Assembly: GCA_907165275.2 (NCBI GenBank)
Contig: OU015665.1
Coordinates: 3,720,001 to 3,784,000 of the forward strand
From: Zygaena filipendulae
Lineage: Eukaryota; Arthropoda; Insecta; Lepidoptera; Zygaenidae
DNA: 64,000 nucleotides
Reading direction: 5' to 3'
This document shows positions 44,418-55,577 of the stretch, one piece after another. Both the position numbers and the translations under genes were made by a program. Each line of letters starts with the position of its first letter. Positions within the stretch are counted from its first letter, which is position 1. The notes beneath the pieces are model-generated. The model saw only the letters and a program-made list of their open reading frames with translations. It did not search any database and was not told where the DNA came from.

Positions 44418-44734
44418 TGCTACTATATAATATTATGTTCAATAAACATCTCTTTACCATACAATTTAATTTCTGATCAAATCACCCTTCAACGGCAGCG
44501 ATACTTACCGCTCGCTGTCGATATAAATAAGAAGTCATAAATAAGAAGTCAGCTAACGACCTTTACGTAAAACATGAGAAACTCATTATAGAGTTAGGTA
44601 TTCTTTGTTGTTATAGGTGAGTTTTTAAACATAAGAATCGTGAAATATTTAATAGAATGTAAGTTTTTTAAAATAAGACTTCACCAATTAAAGAGTAAGA
44701 CAATTTGTCCTCTTTAAAATCTACTTTAAAGTAT

Positions 44735-44885
44735 ATACATAAATGTACATATACATTATATACATATCTCGGCATCGGCTCCAACGATTTTCATGAAATT
44801 TAGTAGGCAAGAGGTTTCGGGGGCAATTAATCGATCTAGCTAGGTTTCATGTTTACCGACACAGCTATTTAACAATAGATGGTGT
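44735..44885 (+). repeat. Interspersed repeat, second copy
   Basis: ggctccaacgattttcatga, aatttagtaggcaagaggtt and gatctagctaggtttcat match 36420-36500. The right part with the gagcgaagctcg motif is absent. Confidence 0.55.
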
Positions 44886-45009
44886 TGTTAAACTGTGATG
44901 ATAAAAATATTTATACCTATACCTACATACTTACGTAAAATCAGTAAAATTTACCAAAAAAAAAAATACCGAGCAAAGCAATAAAAATGACGTGAAATTA
45001 TTTGACTAG

Positions 45010-45085
45010 TAAATTTATTTATTTATATATTTAAAGAACTTTATTGCACATTTATGTACAAAAGGCGGACTTGACGATTAAATTC
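45010..45085 (-). mobile_element. LINE 3' tail fragment
   Basis: tttatttatttatatattta, ctttattgcacatttatgta and aaaggcggacttgac belong to the tail family of 46410 and 63863. Confidence 0.5.
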
Positions 45086-46405
45086 AGTGTCTATTTTATT
45101 TAATTTGAATACCACTTTGAAAAAATATCTCATGTGCAACAATGTCGCGTTCGTCCAACAACGTTCGTGAAATGAAAATATGTTTTGAACGAATATAGGT
45201 AGATAGTAGGTACCTACAATTTTTGCGATACCAAAATGGTAAAATAAAACTTATTAGAAAGTTAGTTTTATGTGCAGTTTGTTTTTATGACGGTCTCATT
45301 TTTTGCTTATTAAGCGAACGACGCTAGTCGAGAGACGTGATCCATTTGCAGCACCGAAATTATTTTATTATCTTTAACTTTTCTCTTGAATTTTTTACCG
45401 TTCGGGTCATCAGCCTTCTCATGAACTTAGGTACCTACCTATTGCAAGATTTTTTTTTTAATAATATTCACGGCGCAATTCAATTATCATTAGATATTAT
45501 TCACTAAATAACAATTTGACCAATACAAATTTTGTTCAAGTACTCGTACAAATTCATTAGTTATTGCAAAACATTCGTGTCCGGACATAGTTATTCGAAT
45601 TAGGCAGAATAACTTGACTGAAATTCTAATTTAGAGCATCCAGTTCCCTACAATTTTGCTTGCTATGTACGTACCCAGGGGTACAGCTAGCTGAATGCCG
45701 AGCCAACTATACCACCAGCCATTTTGTATATCCATAAGCAAAATTAAGATTGAACTGTGTCGATTTACTTCCAAAAGTTCTAGTAAAGAATCGAAATGCA
45801 TCTTACCGATGCATTTTAAAGTAAAAAACTTCAGAAAATGAAAAATATGCGTTGACTGTATGCACTTAGTTTATTTTGCCTTCTCTGAAAGAGGTAAATG
45901 TTTCCTAAAAAAATAGAAGTGACATCATGTGTCAAGCTTGGCTGTTATTGGTGTTTCGTTGTAACGTTCCCTTTCACAAAATTAAAAGTTGACATTTTAG
46001 AAACTATTGAATTTTTTTTAGTAAATCTTTCACGATAACGTTTTTCTAAGACTCTATACGTATTTTTGAAATATTGACACAATTTCTTATTATAAATTCC
46101 ATGCAAGTACCCTATTGTTTGTGAAATTTTAAAAGATCTGTTTTGAAAATATTACCACAAAACCTGCACACGGTTTGAAGGGATAAAACGTTAAATATAT
46201 TTATTATCATTTTATGTCGTTTTTGGAATTGCAGTTACAATGTATAGTTTCGCTTGTTGAGATTATATTTTTATTTATTTAACTTTACTTAAGATCTCTG
46301 TTCTTAAGAATGCCTAAAATACCAATATGAAGTAAAAATTGTGATTATTGATGAAATTATCTTTACCTAAAATACAAAGTAGGTAATTTTTCAAGAGCTG
46401 CGAAA
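45086..46405. other. No gene recognised
   Basis: AT-rich DNA with no frame or repeat that I can name. Confidence 0.5.
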
Positions 46406-46409
46406 CTTA

Positions 46410-46505
46410 AACGGTTTATTTATTTATTTATTTATTCTTTATTGCACAGTGTGTACAAATGGCGAACTTAATGCCTTGCGGCATTCTCTACCAGTTAACC
46501 ATTAC
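46410..46505 (-). mobile_element. LINE 3' tail
   Basis: (TTTA)n is followed by ttctttattgcacagtgtgt, acaaatggcgaacttaatgc and cggcattctctaccagttaa. Only the 3' end is present, which is typical of 5'-truncated copies. Confidence 0.6.
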
Positions 46506-46544
46506 TACTTTACTTTACTTATTGAATTTCTATTTCCCATGGTC

Positions 46545-46691
46545 ACGGCATCCCGCGTGAACGGCTGGACCAATTAAGTTAATTCTTTTTTTGCTGTGTT
46601 TCATTTTGTAAGGAGAAGAAGAATAAAAGTAAATTAGAGTTCCTGCGGGAATTCCGAAACTCACGCGGGTGAAACCGCGGGGCACAGCTAG
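46545..46691 (+). mobile_element. Helitron-like element, 5' part diverged
   Basis: The 3' end is perfect: cacgcgggtgaaaccgcggg, then CTAG at 46688-46691 and T. The region before about 46635 retains only a weak match. Confidence 0.65.
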
Positions 46692-46849
46692 TTTCTTTAT
46701 AAATAATGAAGCGTAAATATATAGCGTAAATAAAGAGGTGCATTATAGGTATGTATCGATATTATCTACGTATTCGCATCAATAAAGTTGTATGTGCACA
46801 GGACAAACAGCCAGCTGCTGACTGTGTGCGTGCGGTTCAGTAGATATCA

Positions 46850-47560
46850 TAAGTGTTATGTATGTAACGCTCCTATATCCACAGAACAGAGAGAAGGGGC
46901 ACCTTCTCAGTGTAGTATGAAAACTATGTCGATTTTTGCACACAAAACTACTAAATTTATCACGTGCATAAACATTCACCAACGATATGAATTGTATTAA
47001 AACGCCGTTTGGTTATACAAAGTGTTAATGAATTAATTGAAAACTAGAAAGTAGTTTGCTCAGAATCAAATTGCGAAAGCGAATTGATCGCACTATGTTT
47101 TAATATAAGTTATATTTTTTCATTTCTATTAGCCCATGTCTAAATTATTTATAATAGAATATTTGGCGTGTACGCCGCCCGCAGCAAAAAAATTCGAACC
47201 GGTAGGTGCGGGCGTAGCGCTTGGAATTTCGTAGATAGATCTCCTCTAAACTAATGTTAAATAACTTTTAAAGTATAAATTTTTTCGACATAAAATATAT
47301 TTTAATCATATTATTGTTTATTTTTTTAAATGGGGTGTATCAGGTTTTCAGTTAATTCATTAACACGTTGTATAGTTATACGGTTTTATTTAGTCACTAT
47401 TATTAAAATTCTCAGTTTTGAGACTATTGTGGTACATATACCTATGTACCTACTCGGGATACCGGCAAAGGAAGTTTATGGAATTTTCTATAGCTACCTT
47501 TGCAACTGAGACTCGACTGACTCGCGTGCCCCGCTTGGATGACCTTGATGTGCGTATAAA
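46850..47560. repeat. Dispersed repeat pair, copy 1 (interrupted)
   Basis: agtatgaaaactatgtcgat, gcacacaaaactactaaatt and, further on, gggataccggcaaaggaagt correspond in order to parts of 53486-53700. The intervening distance is much longer here, so this copy is interrupted or rearranged. Confidence 0.4.
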
Positions 47561-47632
47561 AAACCGAAAGTGCGAAACATATTGTCCAATACAGCACTGT
47601 GGAATACAACAAAATTCACTTTCATTAAATTA

Positions 47633-47794
47633 CTAGCTATTCCCCGCGGTTTCACCCACGGTAATTTCGGAGTTCCCGCGGAAATTCCGGGATAAAAAGT
47701 ACCCTGAGTAAAAGTACCCATTGAGACGTGAAAGCGCAACAAACAAACAAATTAACAAACAAGCTCACTTTCGCATTTATAATATTAGTATGGA
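47633..47794 (-). mobile_element. Helitron-like element, internal deletion
   Basis: CTAG at 47633-47636, gcggtttcacccacggtaat, then aaaaagtaccctgagtaaaa. The far end ataatattagtatgga is intact and followed by T. Confidence 0.72.
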
Positions 47795-48304
47795 TTTCAC
47801 TTTTGCTAATGGACACAAAAAATAAATGACGGAATTGCCATCTTCGATTTCTGCAAAAAACTCTCGGTGGTATGTCAATTTGACTTAAATGTATCAGTAT
47901 TATATTCTATACAAATTAAATATTGTGGAAGCGCTACTATCGCAACTTTGTGATGTGCGTTGAGAATCAAAATTCTCCAGCACGTGTAAAATAATGTCGA
48001 TTATTGAATTTTTCTATGAACAGTGAGCGTTAATTTAACCGAATAACGAAGAGATATGGATGATTTAATAATAACCCTAGATACGTCTACATAATAATTC
48101 AAGCGAGAATTTCATCGCGCAGTAGATGAGTTCTTTATGCCCCATTAAGTTCTCGTTTTAACCCGGATTTCCATCAACTTACACAATATTTTCTGACTTA
48201 TTATCTATATAATATTGTTTTGGGACAACAATAATAAATTCGAGGTTTAGTATTTTTGTTCTACTACTTCTCGTAATAAATAGTATGACTTACATACGCG
48301 TACC

Positions 48305-48440
48305 CACGTATTATCTTGTTTACCCTTACGTAACTTCCCCGGCCACTCTGGATGTTACTTTAAAATACGTATTCGAAAGAATACCTAGGTCAAATCTACG
48401 TATTTGATTAATAAATACGTATTTATACAACGTATATTTA
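48305..48440. promoter_or_regulatory. Cluster of ACGTA motifs
   Basis: ACGTA occurs about six times in 135 bp (cacgtatta, ttacgtaac, atacgtatt twice, ctacgtattt, aacgtatat). Such clusters can bind bHLH-PAS or bZIP factors, but AT-rich sequence bias could also produce it. No gene is visible next to it. Confidence 0.2.
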
Positions 48441-48879
48441 AGCCGTAGGTCCGTGGTTCGGTACATAACTCACGGTGCGAGCAGATCTTATTATTTCGTT
48501 ATAATATAGAACTGTCTCCCAATCGTATCTTTCTTTATTCATGCCCTGGGTCCTCACGCCGTGCGTTTTGACAGAGGTCTAGATACACGTTCGAATGACG
48601 CAATAAACACAACGAAATGAAAATAAATCAAATCACTTAATATACTTACTTTATAACACTATAAAATATACATATAACATTACCTACAGAGAGCAAAAGG
48701 TAACCTTATTGCTTAAACGCCTTTTATTTTATTATCCAATTTTTTGTGGTTTTTTGAGGGCAATAAAGTAGGTATATTTGAATTTGAATGTCGTATCTAT
48801 TTGTTTTTTTTTCTAGAGGTAGATTAACGGGTCCGAATTTTACCACCACAAAATGTAAAAAATGCAAAACGCCGCGCCG

Positions 48880-49140
48880 GTCCCCCGCGATTTCACCAGC
48901 GTCAATTTGGAAATTTACGTACGAACTTTTTAAATTAGGATGAAAGTATCATCTATTCCAAAACCAACAATTCTCGTACCTAACTATAAACACCAACCGG
49001 TTGTTCCCTACTGTTTCACTCACATAAATTGCGGTATTCCCGCGGGAATTCTTTGTTTCGAAATAAAAAGTATCGGACACATAACAGGGATAATGTAGCT
49101 TTCCTATCTATCGGTAAAAGAATTTACGAACTTACAAAAC
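48880..49140 (-). mobile_element. Two worn Helitron-like fragments
   Basis: Fragment 1 (48880-48965) keeps gtcccccgcgatttcaccag. Fragment 2 (about 48999-49140) keeps ggttgttccctactgtttca and ggtattcccgcgggaattc, plus a worn interior. Neither has a clear CTAG. Confidence 0.5.
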
Positions 49141-50068
49141 TTTACTTCTCTATGGTATATCAGTGTAGAATGTAGGTATAGATTTACTAATAAATATCAA
49201 TAATTATTTTACTTACCAAAATACACTTCGGTGAAAAGCATTAAATTGAAAAGCGTTTTATACAACTTTTCAAAGCACTCAGTGCAAATCTTATTGACAG
49301 TTAGTTCACTTGGCTCCTTGAAATTGAAACCTTGGAGTTTATGTTTGAGAACTGCAACTAGAATTTTATTAAGGCCGTTACAAAACTATTATAATACAGA
49401 TACGTAATTTACATATTCTCAAAAAATATAACATTAATTTTCTGAAATTAAGTCTGATGTCTACCTATTGATTTATCCAAATAATTTTTATCAATTAGCT
49501 ATTTACATAAAAGTAATAAGAAATCCCTGCTTCGCAATTCATAAAGCATAATTATGACCTCTTTTGTTTGTGTTAGTTAAGAGGTTAGTCTACCTAGCAT
49601 GCCTAAAAGTGTAGACCAACATTTTTTCTGAATTATTCTATCTTTTATAATATTGTATTAACGCACCTTGTCATTCACCATACTGTTGAATGCCCACTTC
49701 TAAAAGTATCGTGTTGCTAAAACCTATTAGTTTGGTCCATTATTCTCGATAAAGTGGACACAGCTCTAGAGTAATAGAATATTTACAGGCGCTGGAGTTT
49801 TCGAGTACCCTCGGTATCACTCAGGCACTCAGCACCGAGCGATGTAATAACGTCTCAGTATTACTTAAGAAATACTGCAAAGATCACATGGAATTCTTTA
49901 TATTGTAACAACGATATAACGAGCGTTCCATAAAATCTATGAAGTGAACAGCGAATTTGCAATTCAAAATAAAAGCTTTTGTTTCATGTAAAAGTTTAAT
50001 TACATTTTGAAACTTTGAAATTCACTGTGTTTATTATTTATTTATTATTTACACTTTCTAAAGAAGTT
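49141..50068. other. No gene recognised
   Basis: AT-rich, apparently unique DNA with no supported feature. Confidence 0.5.
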
Positions 50069-50215
50069 GCTGTTATACCGCAGTTTCACCTGCGTAAATT
50101 TCGAGACTCCCTCGGGAACTTTAAAAGTATAATATTTGTTACCACTCAGGGATACTGTAACTTCCTATCAGTAAAAACATTTAGAATCGGTTCAGTAGTT
50201 CCAGAGATTACATCA
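50069..50215 (-). mobile_element. Helitron-like element, worn
   Basis: taccgcagtttcacctgcgt, ctcagggatactgtaacttc and gaatcggttcagtagttcca are recognisable. The ends are lost. The 69-codon frame here is repeat-derived. Confidence 0.5.
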
Positions 50216-52794
50216 AAACTTTAGAAACTTATCTTTGCAACATCAGTATCAAAGATATTTGGTAGATTAGTATTGATACAGATTTGAAAAAAATCACATT
50301 GAACATTTAATCTAAATCTTGACAGTATGGAAATTCGGGAAAAATGTCCAGAGATAATTTCGTGTAAGAATTCGGATACGGCAAAAATCTATTAAAGTTA
50401 ACAACAAAAACAATAGAGTTAAAATATTAGTTATAATGAGGATAATTGGCAACCTATGCCGAATTACATAAGAAGTCGTTGAAAAATTACAGTTATCATT
50501 TTTTATAATTTAATAATATACTCACAATAGAGTTACAATGAATTGTGTAGCTATCTATAGTTAAATTTTTATCTTTATATTAAAAAAACAGTACTTAAAA
50601 CCAGATAACACTCGATGATCCTTGTACTCGGAAAAAAACTATCTAGAGATCCCGACCCAAATCCACATCAAACCCAAATTATTCAATGGTTTTATTATTG
50701 TATTGATAGGTATTATTTTTTCTATAATAAATTGTAAGTTGTCTCATAAAATAATAGCTTCAAGTATCAAAAATTTATCAAATTAATGATGATAAAGATA
50801 AATTGGCAACAATTAATCCGAGTTTCTTAGGAAAATAAAGGGATATTACAATGTAAATTAGTTCTTGGCCCGGTGGAATATTACAGTTTGAACATCTACC
50901 GTCTGTTAAATTAATTTTACTGGATTTGAATGCAAATTTTTGAACGTTAAGGCTTAATAAACATTCTCATTGAAAGACGTTTTTCAATAAAGTAAAATTT
51001 GAGGAAGGATTAATTTGCTTGGATAATTTCTATAGCGGATGTGTTAAGATAAGATTACAGTTATGACTTTAAGCTCTGGGGCCTGGGGCATGGGGTCCAC
51101 TTAGCTCAGTGCTTAGTAGGCCATGTGCTCAGGCGAAATAAAAAGGTCATGTATAAAAATATTCTTGTAGATTTATTTATGTAGGTATAAGTAAATTGTA
51201 TATTAGGTATATTATGTTTTATTAGCATCTGGTCTTTGTGATTAAAATATTTTTTATTTCTTTTATTACAATATATCAGATAACATCTGTTCCTTTTTAA
51301 AGCTCATCTACCATACACCTTGCTAGCGCTATGTAGAAATTCGCAAAATTTGTACAGATCATAACTAATTTACGTACCAATGCTATTAAGTGCTGCAAAA
51401 CTTGTAATCTTTATCCAATTGAAATAATCTTGGTACCATGAATCTTGGACGGGAATAAATTTCATAAGTTTAACAAATGACATACCTAAGCCCTAAATCT
51501 CAAAGATAAAAAGTCTATATCATCTGTCTATGTCTTACGTTATCCACCGCCGGAATTCTTCGGTCTGATGGCGGCAGTTGACCTAAATTCCAAAAACTTT
51601 TCATAAAGCTCTTTCCGTTCCCGATTAAAATCTTTGAAATTATTTATTGATTAATGATTGTACCTACCTGTAACTGTTATGAACATTTTTTTTTATATAA
51701 ATGTAATTTGTGGCATAGAGAGAAAAATTGTATTCGCGTTACGTTGGAAGAATTTCGTGAAACATTTTAACTTATTTTGATCTCATGGTGAAATTAATGT
51801 AGCTAATAACTTTTTTGGGTGGAAGATGGCAGTTCGAGTCGCAATTTCTCTTAGAACTTTTTTGCGATGATTTGTCAAGTTCTTTTATGTTTTTTATTCC
51901 ATTCAAACTGATGTATCGATGGGCAATAATTATGTGTTTTTATTATTTATTTGTTCAGAAAATACATTTAGGAGAAAAAGGATTATCGTGTTATCTATAT
52001 AGCATCACAGAGGTAGGAATAATAGACACAATAGGTACATAAATGCAATCAGTAAGTATGGTCCATGAATATATTATATTTGCACAATACCTACTGTACG
52101 AGCCTATGAAATAAACCAAAAGTTACTCTTCCGAAGTACTGAAGACTGTTTTTTCAAATAATAATAGTAATTTTTAATCAAAAACGGATCTAATAACTTT
52201 TACTATTTTTTTTAGTAGGTAACCTATTATGAAGTAAACTTAGATACTGTTATTTTTTTCAATGTTGTGACATAGATAGAAGTATGTAATGTACATTTGT
52301 AACAATCTATCAAGACCAACATTGCAAAGTTTTCCAGTTACTTTATCATTTAGCAGATGAAAAATAAACTTGGAAGTCGGAAATTAATGTTTGACGTGGA
52401 GAATTCTTCACTTTCAGTTATAACTTTTTCTCAAGTTTTGTATGAGACTGTAAAAAATACCGTCATTTACGTAATTCGAGTAAGAAAACTTGTCGTTATG
52501 GTTTACTTAAAAAAAAAGTACAGCCGTTGCTCTTTTTAACTCAATTTCGCAGAGTCATGGTTACGAGTAGAGACTTTTTATTAAGAAAAAAAAATGCTGT
52601 TCCAATATTTATTACATTATATTATATTTATTGCACATATATCTACATATTTGACTTTGGAGGGAATTAGGGAGGGATATGATTTTTTCGTGATGAACGA
52701 AACGAAGCAAGCTTGACACTCGCGGATTGATTATATCATTAAAAACTACTTTAAAATACGCGGGTATAATTATTTGACACTAAATTAACATAAA
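50216..52794. other. No gene recognised
   Basis: This is the longest stretch with neither named repeat nor gene. The plus-strand frames at 51815 and 52357 are AT-rich and show no domain. It could be an intron or intergenic DNA. Confidence 0.5.
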
Positions 52795-52974
52795 TCCTGC
52801 GAATGTGAGTTTATGTGTTTTGTTACGCTTGTTTAACGGTTCAACCGGTCATCGTGAAATTCTGCATACACTCACGTCAAGGGTACATAGAAGGATATAG
52901 GATAAGTATTCACGTCGCGAAGTTGCTGCGAGAACTCCGAAAAAAACGCGGGTGAAACCGCGGGAAACGGTTAG
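52795..52974 (+). mobile_element. Helitron-like element
   Basis: TCCTGCGAATGTGAG start, caaccggtcatcgtgaaatt, hairpin cgcgggtgaaaccgcg and TTAG in place of CTAG at 52971-52974. Confidence 0.65.
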
Positions 52975-53021
52975 TAAATAAATGACATCAAAAATTGCCT
53001 AGTCTCCTTATATATTGTGTA

Positions 53022-53156
53022 CTAGCTGTTCCCCGCTGATCCACCCCCGCGCGATAGTAAAAATTTTATAATTATCGGTTGAGCCGTTAAGGCTCGAATG
53101 CGTAACAGAAAGACCGACAAACAAAGTTACTTTCGCATTTTTAATATTAGTATGGA
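53022..53156 (-). mobile_element. Helitron-like element, shortened
   Basis: CTAG at 53022-53025, a degraded hairpin (ccccgctgatccacccccgc), then gatcggttgagccgtta-like interior and ttaatattagtatgga at the far end. It is only 47 bp from the preceding copy and in opposite orientation. Confidence 0.65.
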
Positions 53157-53485
53157 TATACGATGTAAATTATCAAATAATAATGACTCATTTAATGTCT
53201 GTTTGGTCTGTTTTAATAGCATCAGCTTAAATTTCGTAGGCATCATTGTGAAACTCGAGTGGTTAATCGTTACTTGTCTAGCCGAATGATCGATGGAGAG
53301 CGCTCACACAACTTGATCATGACAAATCGAGGAGTTGAAAATTTCCCAATTTACTAATGTATTTAGCTGTCAACATGCTATAATACTGCCAGGTATATTC
53401 TTAGTTTTTTTTGTTATGTGAAACATCTAATGCAGACCACAGAATAGAAAATAAATGAAAGAAGGGACATCAATTTCGTTTAGTA

Positions 53486-53700
53486 TGAAAATAGGTGAAA
53501 ACCAGTGTCACCGGGTGATTTTCGCACACAAAACTATTCATCACGCACTAAACGTAAAGAAACGTAAAAAGATCACAGTTTTGGGAATATTGTGGAAAAT
53601 ATACTTGGGATACCAGCAAAAGATTTTTGGGTGAGTTAGAGCATTTGCTCTAACTTCCTTTGCGACCGTGGCGGCCTGCCTCGCCTTCATGTCAGTGGCG
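53486..53700. repeat. Dispersed repeat pair, copy 2
   Basis: agtatgaaaataggtgaaaa, gcacacaaaactattcatca and gggataccagcaaaagattt match segments of 46850-47560. Within it AGTTAGAGCA and TGCTCTAACT (53634-53655) form a perfect 10-bp hairpin with a 2-nt loop. The following GC-rich part (53660-53765) has no clear frame. Confidence 0.4.
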
Positions 53701-53765
53701 ACGCGTCAACCTCGCAACATGCGGTGTGGCTGCGCGTCGCTATACGCCATGCGCAAGACTCTGCG

Positions 53766-55511
53766 ACTGAAGTCACTAACGAAGAGAATTTCCAACATAT
53801 TTTAAGTTTTGTATAACATAGATTAATATAAATGTAGGTACATAATATGACTAAATAAACCGCGACGGCTCATTTTCTTTGCTGTAGGAAATGCAAACTA
53901 TATTAAGTACCTACTAAACTTAAATTAGGTAAACTTTGTAAATGCGTGATTTGCGTATACTAACGATATAAAAAATCAAAATTTTATTGTGATTTTAAAT
54001 CAAAATGTTTTTTATTAACACACCATCAGAGTTTGTGCTTTTTTCTTTCGATAGTTAAACCGGTTTTGGCTAGAATGCAACTCACTTTTTTCAGCATAAG
54101 ATTATATTACACTTTCTTGATTATTAATTAATTTTGTATTCTTTTATTACTAAGGTATACGTAGGTAGGTGTTGGTGTGCTTATTTAAAAAATAGAATAA
54201 TAATAATAATCCACCGATAGCTTCAGCTATACTCCGCTATCGGTAGCACATATTATTTTAAAAAAATATTGTAAATAGCCTAAATTTAAGATATATGTAA
54301 ATGAATGAATAATCATAATAATGAACTCCTCATTGAACACCATCCACTTAAAATAAACAACAAAAAAAAAACAATTTTATTGTAACACAATATTACTTTT
54401 TTTTCTTATTTATTTTTCTACTAATAACAATTGGTCAATACTGATTAAAATAATGATATCAAAAATCATAGTTTTCTATTGTTATTATAATATAATTTAT
54501 TTTGTTTATCAATACCATTATTTGCGGCCCACTATAACGGATTAACTCAGAAAATTTAAATTACTTAAACGTACATTCATTTTCATCTCTAATTACTAGC
54601 TCATCATTAAAAGTTTCTATGGAAAACATATTTCGTAGAACGTAGTATATTTACTCTGAGGTAGAATACACAATAAGCATAAACGGGAATTCATTTCAAC
54701 CTTACGAATATTATAAATGGGAATATATATAGCTTTGTTTGTTTATTGTATATTACGCTTTCAGACCTTAACTACTGAATTTTCATTTCTATTCATTTCG
54801 GAATTCGGTAGGTTGGGCGTTATTAAGTCAAGTGAGAAAGTTTCTTGAGTATGTATATGTATGTATATAAAATACATAAGCAATCATATAAGTTACCTAT
54901 CAAGTTACCGCCATGGTTCCAATAGTTACGTAATTTTATGAAAACACCCGGTATTAATTGTACAGTTAAATTTTAATTGGGCGTCCAGAAGTATTTACAA
55001 CGCTATGAAAGAGGTGAATAATTTGTATGGTTTGCTCTCTCTTATGTACATAAAAAATACAATAAAATCAAATTCATGCAAAAAATTTTGAGTATCAACA
55101 TCACCCACCCGTTAGTTACCGAATGAATTAATTTAACGAAAAACCTACTGGAAACGTCGCTCGAACATCTGGCGAGCTTTAGTCACTTTTACAAATAAGG
55201 AACAGTCTAATGTAACGTAATTCATAACGTAACTAAAAAAACTTTTAGCCAACTGTGTCCAAAGAAGTTTTATTCCAAAAACCTAAATTCAAAGTTATTA
55301 AAGCAAGCGTGGCTGCAGCTTCACTCAAGTAACGACGTTAGAAGCATGAATAATATGAAGATTTACGATCTACATACAGTCAGTTTAATTAGAACCATTA
55401 TTCCTGAGTCGTGACCCCAAATGCTGTTCACCGCTGTTTTATAGCGTGAGTGTTTCAGCGTGACCTACTTACTTTGGCCAGGTAATTTTCTGCAGGTGAT
55501 AAGATTATATT
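53766..55511. other. No gene recognised
   Basis: AT-rich DNA. A small inverted pair accgatagc/gctatcggt lies at about 54212-54246. Nothing else is supported. Confidence 0.5.
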
Positions 55512-55577
55512 CTGCTATTCCCCGCGATAATTTCAGTGTTCCCGAGGGAATTCCGGGATAAAAGACCCTATGTCCAT
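55512..55577 (-). mobile_element. Helitron-like 3' fragment
   Basis: ctattccccgcgataatttc, gttcccgagggaattccggg and gaccctatgtcc remain. The hairpin half is deleted. Confidence 0.5.

Noticed and set aside
46788..47000. Overlapping plus and minus frames with a Cys-containing peptide
   Set aside because: Both strands are open over the same stretch and part of it is repeated at 53.5 kb, so these are chance frames in a repeat.
51095..51150. tRNA-like phrase (cttagctcagtgcttagtag)
   Set aside because: It resembles an A box, but no B box or acceptor-stem pairing follows at the right distance.
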